Shown piece after piece: positions 18,107-26,569 of a stretch of DNA of 64,000 nt (position 1 is its first letter; every line of letters starts with the position of its first letter). Made by a program: the position numbers and the translations under genes. The notes under the pieces were generated by a model, which worked only from the letters and a program-made list of their open reading frames with translations, did not search any database and was not told the DNA's origin. Origin of the DNA: Algibacter sp. L1A34 (GTDB lineage Bacteria > Bacteroidota > Bacteroidia > Flavobacteriales > Flavobacteriaceae); the NCBI RefSeq assembly GCF_009796805.1, contig NZ_CP047029.1:2778001-2842000 (forward strand), read 5' to 3'.

Positions 18107-18844
18107 TTAAAGTGTGCTGTTTAAAATTTCGGCAATATGCAGAATTTTTAGTGGCTGTTTATTTCTGTTTATTAAGCCTTCTAAATGCATTAAGCATGAG
18201 GTATCAGTAGCTGTTATTACTTCAACACCACTTTCTAAATGATCTTTAATTTTATCTTTTCCCATTTTAACAGAAATGGCTTCTTCTGTCACTGCAAATG
18301 TGCCACCAAAACCACAACATTCATCACTTCTTTTTATAGGCATAATTTCTACCCCTTTTACTTCTTTTAGTAATTCTTCAATGTATGAAAAATATGGACC
18401 AACCACTTCAGAACATGAGCCTAAACGTAAGCCTCGTAAACCATGACAGCTTTTATGAACTCCAACTTTATAAGGGAAAGAAGCACCTATATCTTTTATT
18501 TTTAAAATATTCAATATAAAATCACATAGTTCGTAAACATTATTTCGAACATTAATAACATCATCGGTTTGTGGAATAATATCGTAATGTTTTTTTACAT
18601 GATATGCACAACTTCCAGAAGGTGTAACAATGTAATCAAAGTCTTTAAAATTTTCTACAAAATTGTTGCAAGCTCCAACAGATTCATACTCGAAACCAGA
18701 ATTTGCCATGGGTTGTCCACAGCAGGTTTGTCCCGAAGGGTAAACAACATCTACCTTTAGCTTTTCTAGAAGTTCTAGGGTTGCTTGACCAACTTGCGGA
18801 TAGAGTTGATTGATATAACAGGGAATAAATAAACCTACTTTCAT
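18107..18844 (-). CDS. lutA: Lactate utilization protein A, CCG-domain Fe-S oxidoreductase
   Basis: 245 residues with two cysteine-rich CCG modules: QTCCGQPMANSGF near 40 with GSCAYHV, and CHGLRGLRLGSC with SDECCGFGGTFA near 175. This is the usual LutA/GlpC-type arrangement and length. It is the first gene of the lutABC transcript. A TAnnTTTG-type box on the same strand lies about 75 bp upstream. Confidence 0.93.
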   Translation of the reverse strand: MKVGLFIPCYINQLYPQVGQATLELLEKLKVDVVYPSGQTCCGQPMANSGFEYESVGACNNFVENFKDFDYIVTPSGSCAYHVKKHYDIIPQTDDVINVRNNVYELCDFILNILKIKDIGASFPYKVGVHKSCHGLRGLRLGSCSEVVGPYFSYIEELLKEVKGVEIMPIKRSDECCGFGGTFAVTEEAISVKMGKDKIKDHLESGVEVITATDTSCLMHLEGLINRNKQPLKILHIAEILNSTL

Positions 18845-18919
18845 AAAATTTTTAATTTAAATGACTTTGGCTTTTAAAATGTTTCAAATGTGGTATTGAA
18901 GCTATTTAATTGCGTTGCA

Positions 18920-18927
18920 CAAAATTA
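18920..18927 (-). promoter_or_regulatory. -7 box for lutABC
   Basis: On the minus strand this reads TAATTTTG, an exact match to the Bacteroidetes TAnnTTTG element, about 75 nt before the lutA start. No TTG at the usual spacing was seen, so a regulator may help. Confidence 0.5.
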
Positions 18928-19017
18928 GGAGGAAAAAGAATACCAGTCTTCCTAAATTTTGATCGTGTATGATACTATTTTTGCTTTGTTTTTATTAATC
19001 TTTATATAAACAGCAAA

Positions 19018-19890
19018 TTAATCGTGCTTTGTTTTATGTTTTTCAAGATATTCTGAAGGTGTGTAGTTCATGACTAATTTAAACTGCCTGTTGAAATTTG
19101 AAATATTATTAAAACCCGATTCGTAGCAAATTTTTGATATATTGAATCTGTTTTCTAAAAGGAGTTTACAAGCATAACCAATTCGAATTTCGGTAACATA
19201 ACGAGAAAATGTTTTTTTATTCACCCGTTTAAAATAGCGACTAAAAGCAGATGGATTCATGTGCGCAATTTCAGCGGCTTTGTTTAGTGTAATGTTTTGG
19301 TTGAAATTTTTAAAAATATAAGCCTGCACATTATCTTGAGTATTACTTTTAGCCGCTTTAAACGAATTAATAAAACCTTGACTTGATAGTTTTTTAGTGT
19401 TGGTGTGCTTGGCCAAAGCATGTAGAATATTTAAAAAAGCCATAGTTTTTTCGAAACCTTCCAATTCGAGCATGTTTTTAATATCGTTAATCAGTTTTTT
19501 GTTAACATTTAAAAACTTGATACCGTAGCGAGCCCGTCGAAATAATTCTAGAATATGAATCATTTCGGGTGTTTCAAAAAATTTAGGTCCTAAATAATTT
19601 TCTTTAAAATGGATAGCAATCGCTTTTGCTGCTTGTTCCGAGGTATGTTCAAAGTAACCATCGTCATTAAGCCACATGTGTGGTAAATTTTCTCCAATAA
19701 GCACCACGTCTCCAATACCAAACTTTTCAACACTATCGCCAATAAAGCAAGTACCTTCACTTTTTAAAACCACAACAAGTTCTAGCTCGGGATGGTAATG
19801 CCATATTTTTAAAAAATAAGGATATTCGTTAATTTTTGTGGTAAACGAACTATTGGTTAGGTTACTACGATCTAAAAGATGAAGTTTCAT
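19018..19890 (-). CDS. AraC-family transcriptional regulator with N-terminal cupin
   Basis: 290 residues from the ATG at 19890 (MKLHLLDRSN). The frame stays open 12 codons further to a TTG at 19926, but the ATG gives the start usual for this family. The N-terminal half is a cupin sensor (WHYHPELELVVVL, LIGENLPHMW). The C-terminal 100 residues hold two helix-turn-helix motifs (ITLNKAAEIAHMNPSAFSRY and SKICYESGFNNISNFNRQF). Such regulators respond to sugars or metabolites. Its place behind lutABC and near the fucose genes makes a control role over either plausible but unproven. Confidence 0.9.
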   Translation of the reverse strand: MKLHLLDRSNLTNSSFTTKINEYPYFLKIWHYHPELELVVVLKSEGTCFIGDSVEKFGIGDVVLIGENLPHMWLNDDGYFEHTSEQAAKAIAIHFKENYLGPKFFETPEMIHILELFRRARYGIKFLNVNKKLINDIKNMLELEGFEKTMAFLNILHALAKHTNTKKLSSQGFINSFKAAKSNTQDNVQAYIFKNFNQNITLNKAAEIAHMNPSAFSRYFKRVNKKTFSRYVTEIRIGYACKLLLENRFNISKICYESGFNNISNFNRQFKLVMNYTPSEYLEKHKTKHD

Positions 19891-19950
19891 TTTTAAACTG
19901 GTATGGTTAGTATTTAATAAACCCAAAATAACAAAAAAGGATTAATAAGG

Positions 19951-19958
19951 CAAAAATA
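19951..19958 (-). promoter_or_regulatory. -7 box for the AraC-type regulator gene
   Basis: The minus strand reads TATTTTTG, matching TAnnTTTG, about 60 nt before the ATG at 19890. It lies in the 339-bp gap shared with trxB; apart from this box and the trxB box, nothing else was recognised there. Confidence 0.45.
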
Positions 19959-20170
19959 ATATTGCTATTGTTTTGTTGATTATGATTTTGAAGGAGAAAC
20001 TACAGTTTGTTTAGAGTGTTGTTAAATATCCTAATTGTTGATAATAATTAAAAATACAATGCTTTTACCAAGGTTTTTTAGAGATAACGCCAAAAGCCGT
20101 TTTATAACGACTAGCTATTGTATTATAAAAACTGTTGATAACTTCTATGTAAGGATTCAATCAAAAATTC

Positions 20171-20178
20171 TACTTTTG
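20171..20178 (+). promoter_or_regulatory. -7 box for trxB
   Basis: TACTTTTG matches the Bacteroidetes TAnnTTTG element and lies 51 nt before the trxB start. A TTG at the normal distance is missing. Confidence 0.5.
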
Positions 20179-20229
20179 TTGTACCAATTTCATAGTTAAA
20201 TTGGTCTTAATCAAAATTTAATAGTAATT

Positions 20230-21210
20230 ATGTCTGATACAATAGAAAAAGTAAAGTGCTTAATTATAGGATCGGGACCTGCGGGATATACAGCAGCAAT
20301 TTATGCCGCTAGAGCTAATATGAGTCCTGTGTTATATCAAGGAATACAACCAGGAGGTCAATTAACAACAACAAACGAAGTTGAAAATTTCCCAGGTTAT
20401 CCAGAAGGAGTTACAGGACCTCAAATGATGATGGAATTACAAAAACAAGCAGAACGTTTTGAAACAGATGTGCGTGATGGTTGGGTTACTAAAGTTGATT
20501 TCTCTGGTGATGTACATAAAGTTTGGGTAAATGATACTAAAGAAATACACTGCGATACTGTAATTATTTCAACAGGAGCTTCGGCTAAATATTTAGGTAT
20601 AGAATCTGAACAAAAATATTTAAAGCTAGGTGGAGGTGTTTCTGCTTGTGCTGTTTGCGATGGGTTTTTCTATAGAAACCATGAGGTTGTTATTGTAGGA
20701 GCAGGAGATTCTGCTTGTGAAGAAGCTCACTATTTATCTAAACTTTGTAAAAAAGTTACAATGTTAGTGCGTAGAGACGAATTTAGAGCGTCTAAAATTA
20801 TGGCTGCTCGTGTTAAAAACACAGAAAATATTGAAATTTTATTCAATACGGAAACAGAAGAAGTTTTAGGTGACGGACAAGTAGTTACTGGAGTAAGAGT
20901 TTCAAATAATAAAACGAAAGAAACTCAAGATATTCCTGCAACAGGATTTTTCGTAGCTATTGGGCATAAACCTAATACAGATATCTTTAAAGACTTTATT
21001 GATATGGACGAAACAGGATACATTAAAAATGTACCAGGTCGTGCTTTAACAAATGTTGAAGGAGTCTTTGTTTGTGGAGATGCTGCAGATCACGTATACC
21101 GCCAAGCTGTTACAGCTGCAGGTACGGGATGTATGGCTGCTTTAGATGCAGAACGTTATTTAGCGGCTAAAGATTCTACTTTTGAAGTAAGCACTTCAAA
21201 CTATAACTAA
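20230..21210 (+). CDS. trxB: Thioredoxin-disulfide reductase
   Basis: 326 residues. The FAD motif GSGPAG is at 14-19, the redox-active CAVC at 140-143 (ACAVCDGFFYR), the NADPH-binding VGAGDSACEEA near 166 and the C-terminal VFVCGDAADHVYRQAVTAAGTGCMAALDAE is typical. It reduces thioredoxin with NADPH in the cytoplasm. Transcribed alone, with its own -7 box upstream and a strong terminator directly downstream. Confidence 0.97.
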   Translation: MSDTIEKVKCLIIGSGPAGYTAAIYAARANMSPVLYQGIQPGGQLTTTNEVENFPGYPEGVTGPQMMMELQKQAERFETDVRDGWVTKVDFSGDVHKVWVNDTKEIHCDTVIISTGASAKYLGIESEQKYLKLGGGVSACAVCDGFFYRNHEVVIVGAGDSACEEAHYLSKLCKKVTMLVRRDEFRASKIMAARVKNTENIEILFNTETEEVLGDGQVVTGVRVSNNKTKETQDIPATGFFVAIGHKPNTDIFKDFIDMDETGYIKNVPGRALTNVEGVFVCGDAADHVYRQAVTAAGTGCMAALDAERYLAAKDSTFEVSTSNYN

Positions 21211-21233
21211 GAGTCTTTCAAAATAATTTTTTT

Positions 21234-21264
21234 AAAACCGAAGCTATTAGCTTCGGTTTTTTTA
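21234..21264 (+). terminator. Intrinsic terminator after trxB
   Basis: A 12-bp perfect stem (21234-21245 with 21249-21260, core ACCGAAGCT) with a 3-nt loop, followed by a T-run, 23 bp after the trxB stop. Confidence 0.93.
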
Positions 21265-21300
21265 TTCCTTGAGAGTTTTAGAATGAAGTTTTTATTCGAA

Positions 21301-21519
21301 AGAATTCGGGATTTGTTATATGGTGCTTAGTATTCTCAAGATATGGCTAACATGCTTTTAGAAGAGGGTATTTATGTTATAGGGTTCTTTTATCCTGTAG
21401 TACCAAAAGATAAGGCTCGAATAAGAGTACACTTATCTGCAGCACATACTAAAGCCCATATGGATAAAGCTGTAAATGCTTTTATAAAAGTTGGTAAAAA
21501 CTTAGGTGTGATAGATTAA
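21301..21519 (+). pseudogene. kbl: Remnant of 2-amino-3-ketobutyrate CoA ligase (glycine C-acetyltransferase), C-terminal piece
   Basis: From 21331 the frame encodes 62 codons to a TAA at 21517. The peptide includes SQDMANMLLEEGIYVIGFFY, PVVPKDKARIRVHLSAAHT and KVGKNLGVID, which I recognise as the last part of KBL, a PLP enzyme of threonine/glycine metabolism. Upstream homology continues in the same frame (LLYGA) but an in-frame TAG at 21328-21330 sits where the family has Lys, and before about 21301 nothing recognisable is left. The first roughly 330 residues, including the PLP lysine, are gone. It is therefore a decayed gene end between trxB and the surface-protein array. Confidence 0.82.
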
Positions 21520-21553
21520 ATTATAATTTTTAAATAGTGGGAGCTTTTTATAA

Positions 21554-24500
21554 TTAGCGTTTCAAAGCAAAATGACCTCGCAAATCAAAAGCATTTCCAT
21601 TCTGAATTATTTGAGCCAAATACCAGTAATCATCCGATGGCATATTATAGCCATTAAAAGTCCCATCCCAACCATCGGATGAATGGGTGAGTGTTTTTAA
21701 TAGTTTGCCATAACGATTATAAATATATACAACGGTTCCTGGTAATTGATTTGCTCCAACTACGTGCCAAGTATCATTAAATAAATCGTTGTTTGGTGTA
21801 AAGAATTTAGGTATATCAAAAATAAATACACTTCTAGTTTCGTCCATGCAACCATTTAAATCTCGGACGGTTACAAGGTGCTCACCATAAGGCACATCTG
21901 TAAAAACGTTAGAGGTTTGTGATTCACCATCGTCTAGAATATAAACATAATCGCCAATTCCTCCAGAACGAATATTTACTGTTATGCTATTAGGGTCTGT
22001 AAAATTTGTTGTTGGTGGTGCAATATCAATAATAGCAGAATCTGATTCTGCAACTATAAAATCAGCGCTGTTAGAACAAGAATTACCTATAGGATAAGAT
22101 CTTGTTACGGTTACACTGTAATTTCCAGGAGCATTTGGTTGAATAATAATTTCTGATGTTGTTTCTCCTGTAGACCATAAATAAGTATCGCTAGATTGTC
22201 CTGTATTTGCACTAACCGTAATAGGGGAATCGTTACAGATAGGAATAATTTTATCTATATCAATAAGAGGTAAAGGATTAACATATGTGTTAAATTGAGT
22301 AATGTCATAACATTTAGTAACACTAGACTCTAATCTAGCATAAATTGTTTCTCCATTTTCTGCGGTATATAAACTACTTATAGTATTTATCTTTTCGTCG
22401 GCATCGGTAACATTATTGTAATAGGTAATTACGTGCGTACTTGGGTCTTGACTGCCAAGAATAATTGAATTAGCATTCGTTAAATCGAATTCAAAAAGAC
22501 CATCGAAATCATCATCACACTCTATTAAATCTGCAGGTGTACTTGAGGCCCGTGGATTAACATAGACTCTTAAGTTAAAGGACGTAACAATGTGGCAGCT
22601 GTTAGCAATATCAGTCACTCTTGCAAAAAGTGTTTGATTTAAATTAGTGTATTTATACATGCTTTCCAGAGGTAATTCATTTCTTTCCGCTGCTTCTTCG
22701 GTTTCATGGTATGAAATAGTAACGGTGCTCGTATCATCTACTAGGTGCAAATCTACTTGTGATAAATCGTAAGTATCAGTTGTATTATCGCAAATCGAGA
22801 TTGTACCTATGTTTAATATTTCTGGCGGAGGATTTACATTCAAATCCTGTGGAATAACACTAAAACAGCCTGTTAATGTATTCGTTACTTTTATGTATAC
22901 TGTTTGTGTATTGGAATCAAATGCTGTTGGATCTAAAATTTCATTTGTGTTATCAAAACCATTATCATTTATATCATTAAGATTTTCATAATAATTAATT
23001 ACAAGGTTTGATTGAATTCTATCGTAAATTTCAAACTCGGCATCTTCTAAATTAAAAGATGTAATGCCATCATAATCCTCATCACAACTAATTAATGGTC
23101 CTGTAACTTCAGATATATCTGGTGCAGAAATAATATTTAAACTAAGTGTTTCTACTACAAAACATAAGGAATCATCACTTTCAATTCGTACATATATAGT
23201 TTGTGGGTTTACTGCGTTGGTGTAATTCGAGTCCGTTAAGGCATTCGTATTGTTTTCAGCTTCTAACTCAGTTAAGTGATAGGAAATGTTTAATGCATCT
23301 GGTATATCTTTTGTTATTTCTTCTGTTTTTGTATCAAGGTCGAATACTGCAATTTCGTCGTTGCTAATATCATCACATATTAAATATTGAACTGGTGCAT
23401 TGTAAACTGGTTCAGGGGCTACTTGAATAGTAAACGATGTTGTTTTAAAGCAATTGGCATCTGTTATATTCTGAACGCTAACATAAATGGTTTGCGATGG
23501 TGTTATGTTGTTGTAAATACTGTTTTTATCAATAGGCATTGTAAGTGCAATATCTTCAAAATAATAGACTTCTTTTCCGAGTTGCCCATTTAAAATTTCG
23601 GTGTCCTTTTCAACTAATAAAAAGTCCGCCGTTCTATCTCCGTCTACTTCGCATATTTCATAGTTTGTAATTTCTGGAGGGTTGGGTAATGTATTAACAA
23701 TAATTTGTTGTTCAACAATATTATAACAACCAGAGCTACTAGTGCTACTTTCTACTCTAACGTATACGGTTTGCGATTCAGCATTATATGATGTTGGCGT
23801 TTCTATTGGATTTGTTAAATTATTTGCATCTTCTAAGTTGGTATAATAGCTGAAGTTGAGTATCGAAGGATCTGCAACTATTTCGCCATTTTTATCTTCT
23901 AGATTAATAATAGAAAAAGCATCGTCATCGTCGTCGCAAATTACAAAGTCGGAAGGGGTTGTAGCGGCTGGAGCTAGTAGTATTTCAATTTGGAAAGGAT
24001 TAATTGTTGCGCATCCTGTTGCTACATGTTCTATACGAGCATATATGGTTTCTAAACTATTTGTATTCGTGTAGAAAGGTGGTAGTTGGTTTGTGTTGTT
24101 TTCAGCATGCGAAAGTTCGCCAAAATAAGTTGCTTCAAAATTAGGGTTATCATTTAATACAATGTTGTCTAATGAATGTAGATCAATACTAACAAAACCA
24201 TCATCGTCGGAATCACAATATGGTAAAGGTACGGATGGTTCAAATAATAAAACGGGATTAATAACTAATGTAATATCCGAAACTTCAGAACAACCACTGT
24301 CGGTATCTTCTATAGTAATAAAAAGTGTGGTAGGACTTTCAGCAGTAAATAAAGCTGTTTTGTCAAGCGCATTTATATTGGCATCCCTATCGGTTTCTTC
24401 TTCAAAAAAGCTAACAACAATGGGGTTAGGTAATTCGTTTGCAATATAAGTTTCTACAGAGTTTAGATTGAATTGTATTATGTCGTCTGGGTCTTCATTT

Positions 24501-26446
24501 GTATCACAAATTGCGAAGAACCCGGTGTCCGTTCCAGTTAAAAGTAAATTTGTATGCACTTCTAGCGGAACAATTGTTGGACAACCGGTTGAATCGTCAA
24601 CAATACGAACATATAGAATTCTATATCCAGGTTCGGCTACTGCATTTGTGTATTGATAGTTCGTTTCGTCTGCTATAGGATTACTTCCAGTTTGTGCATT
24701 ATTAAGACTTTCGTGGAATGTAACTGTAACACCTGTTAGACCTCCTAGAATATCTGCTATAGATTGTGTTAAATCGAAACTGGCAGAACCATCTAGATCA
24801 CTATCACAAGCATTTAAAAATTGTGTATCTCTATTTACAACAGGGCTTATGGTGATATTAATATTAAGCTCTGTGTAGTTTAAACAGCCTGTTTCGGGGT
24901 TAAGTATTCTAGCATAAACGCGTTCGTTTGGAGTATTTATGTTTTGATAAGGCGTTGGTATTGGGTTTGCACCAGTATCCGCATCTGGTTGACTGTAATG
25001 ATAGGTTACCAATAAAGCGCTGTTTCCTTGGGTTATTTCGGTGTCTTTTTGAGTTAAATCAATTATGGCATAACCATCAGATAAATTATCTGTATCACAA
25101 ACTTCTAAATCTGTAGGTTCAGTTATTATTGGTAATGGATTAACAATAAGATCGAAGTTAGTATAAGCAAAGCAACCAGAGCTTGTATCTTCAATACGAA
25201 CAAAAATATTTTGTGGGTTTGATAAGGAATTTGGTATTGGTGTTAATATTCTGTTGGTGTTAGTTCGTGCTTCCGTTTCAGAATAGTGATACGAGAAGGT
25301 ATAGTTTGTAAACGGAATATTAGCAATTAATTCAGCTGATTTTGTTGATAGATCGAAAATTTCAATTTCATCACCACTGCTGTCATCGCATAATTCGTAA
25401 TCTGTAATTGGTGTAATTGCTTCTTCAGTATTTAAAACTACAACTATTTCATCTTCTTCAATACAGTTACTTCCATTTAAAGTGACAGTTACTTCAACTC
25501 TATATGTCCCACTTTCAATAGCAGTGTAGGTTGGCATTAAGGCTCCAGTGATTTCAATATTATCCTTAAACCATTTATAAGAAGCAAAAGAATTATTAAT
25601 ATCACCATCCAAAAGCGCCGAGCTTTCACAGCTAGTAATATCATCTCCTAAATCAAGTATTTTAAAACTGTCTCCTTCAATAAATACAGCAGAATCAAAA
25701 GTACCATCTGTTTGATCTGCAATAACCAGTTTTACATGGTAAGATACATAAGGTGTAATTGTTGTAGATGCAGTTAAAACGGTTGTTCTACCTATATAAT
25801 TTGTATCTCCATTATTATAACCTGCAAAATATTCCTCATTTTCGGCAGCACATGCGGGTAATAAATTAGGGTGAACGGTGCTTGTGTTTACAGGTGTTGT
25901 TGTACCAGGAATAATGGCTATGTTTTCATAAGGAGCAGCACTTCCTGTTTCTTTTATTAGAAAAGCAAAACCATCGGAAACTTGACATGGATTTATACCA
26001 TCATAATCTTCGGAAGCAAATAGATAGTTAAATTGAAATTGTCCAGAAATTGAAACAATATCAAACTCAATTGATGTTGCATTTTGCGTGTTTGATGTTC
26101 CTAAGGCAGTTTCTAGATCGGGATCTGTTCCCCAAACGGAAGAGCCTTCACTTAATGGAGGTGTAATAAGTTCGTTTCCACCAGAATTTGCAGCTCCAGT
26201 AGATAGCATAATGCCACGTTCAAAAGGGAAGTTAGAGCCTGCACGCTCAAAATAACCATAACTTTCAAAACCATACGAAGACCCGTTTATAACAGATTGA
26301 ATATTTGAAATATCAACACAGCCATCTACTAAATTATCTTCAACTAGAGATTGTAATCCTACACTACTATCTACAGATATTTTTTGTGCATTAGAAAATT
26401 GACTAAAACATAAGATTGAAATTAAGAAAGAATAGAAAAACCTCAT
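21554..26446 (-). CDS. Giant type IX-secreted surface protein with about 11 tandem repeats
   Basis: 1630 residues with a signal peptide ending near SNAQ (21). Residues about 30-270 look like a choice-of-anchor L domain (GIMLSTGAAN, FNYLFASEDYDG, SDGFAFLI). An Ig-like segment follows, then about 11 repeats of 85-95 residues, each opening with a CD-rich turn (CDSDDDG, CDEDYDG, CDDDFDG), running through FDL, a YY or YH pair, Q(T)(I/V)Y(V/A)R and a second Cys in TGC. The end has a PKD/Ig-like unit, a SprB-type unit and the type B sorting domain (FFTPNNDLFNDTW, YIYNRYGKLL, DDYWY). It should be exported by T9SS and held at the cell surface, perhaps as an adhesin. Confidence 0.9.
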   Translation of the reverse strand: MRFFYSFLISILCFSQFSNAQKISVDSSVGLQSLVEDNLVDGCVDISNIQSVINGSSYGFESYGYFERAGSNFPFERGIMLSTGAANSGGNELITPPLSEGSSVWGTDPDLETALGTSNTQNATSIEFDIVSISGQFQFNYLFASEDYDGINPCQVSDGFAFLIKETGSAAPYENIAIIPGTTTPVNTSTVHPNLLPACAAENEEYFAGYNNGDTNYIGRTTVLTASTTITPYVSYHVKLVIADQTDGTFDSAVFIEGDSFKILDLGDDITSCESSALLDGDINNSFASYKWFKDNIEITGALMPTYTAIESGTYRVEVTVTLNGSNCIEEDEIVVVLNTEEAITPITDYELCDDSSGDEIEIFDLSTKSAELIANIPFTNYTFSYHYSETEARTNTNRILTPIPNSLSNPQNIFVRIEDTSSGCFAYTNFDLIVNPLPIITEPTDLEVCDTDNLSDGYAIIDLTQKDTEITQGNSALLVTYHYSQPDADTGANPIPTPYQNINTPNERVYARILNPETGCLNYTELNINITISPVVNRDTQFLNACDSDLDGSASFDLTQSIADILGGLTGVTVTFHESLNNAQTGSNPIADETNYQYTNAVAEPGYRILYVRIVDDSTGCPTIVPLEVHTNLLLTGTDTGFFAICDTNEDPDDIIQFNLNSVETYIANELPNPIVVSFFEEETDRDANINALDKTALFTAESPTTLFITIEDTDSGCSEVSDITLVINPVLLFEPSVPLPYCDSDDDGFVSIDLHSLDNIVLNDNPNFEATYFGELSHAENNTNQLPPFYTNTNSLETIYARIEHVATGCATINPFQIEILLAPAATTPSDFVICDDDDDAFSIINLEDKNGEIVADPSILNFSYYTNLEDANNLTNPIETPTSYNAESQTVYVRVESSTSSSGCYNIVEQQIIVNTLPNPPEITNYEICEVDGDRTADFLLVEKDTEILNGQLGKEVYYFEDIALTMPIDKNSIYNNITPSQTIYVSVQNITDANCFKTTSFTIQVAPEPVYNAPVQYLICDDISNDEIAVFDLDTKTEEITKDIPDALNISYHLTELEAENNTNALTDSNYTNAVNPQTIYVRIESDDSLCFVVETLSLNIISAPDISEVTGPLISCDEDYDGITSFNLEDAEFEIYDRIQSNLVINYYENLNDINDNGFDNTNEILDPTAFDSNTQTVYIKVTNTLTGCFSVIPQDLNVNPPPEILNIGTISICDNTTDTYDLSQVDLHLVDDTSTVTISYHETEEAAERNELPLESMYKYTNLNQTLFARVTDIANSCHIVTSFNLRVYVNPRASSTPADLIECDDDFDGLFEFDLTNANSIILGSQDPSTHVITYYNNVTDADEKINTISSLYTAENGETIYARLESSVTKCYDITQFNTYVNPLPLIDIDKIIPICNDSPITVSANTGQSSDTYLWSTGETTSEIIIQPNAPGNYSVTVTRSYPIGNSCSNSADFIVAESDSAIIDIAPPTTNFTDPNSITVNIRSGGIGDYVYILDDGESQTSNVFTDVPYGEHLVTVRDLNGCMDETRSVFIFDIPKFFTPNNDLFNDTWHVVGANQLPGTVVYIYNRYGKLLKTLTHSSDGWDGTFNGYNMPSDDYWYLAQIIQNGNAFDLRGHFALKR

Positions 26447-26492
26447 GTTTAGAAAGCTGTTATCAGGATTTGAATAGTTGCTATTAATGTAT

Positions 26493-26500
26493 CAAAAGTA
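26493..26500 (-). promoter_or_regulatory. -7 box for the 1630-residue surface protein gene
   Basis: The minus strand reads TACTTTTG (TAnnTTTG type) 46 nt before the start codon, inside the 123-bp gap after the preceding gene. The last gene of the array may therefore be separately transcribed. Confidence 0.45.
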
Positions 26501-26569
26501 TTCGTTTTTCAATTGAAATTTTAAAAATTAAGGTAAACTGCAATTTAATAAGGTTTTAGGGCTGCTAGG

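Noticed and set aside
19891-19926. Longer TTG start for the AraC-type regulator
   Set aside because: The ATG at 19890 gives the usual family N-terminus and the extra 12 residues look non-coding.
21800-25450. Regularly spaced similar DNA segments, first considered as a CRISPR or DNA repeat array
   Set aside because: The period is about 270 bp and follows the protein repeat in one reading frame; the DNA copies differ, so it is a coding repeat.
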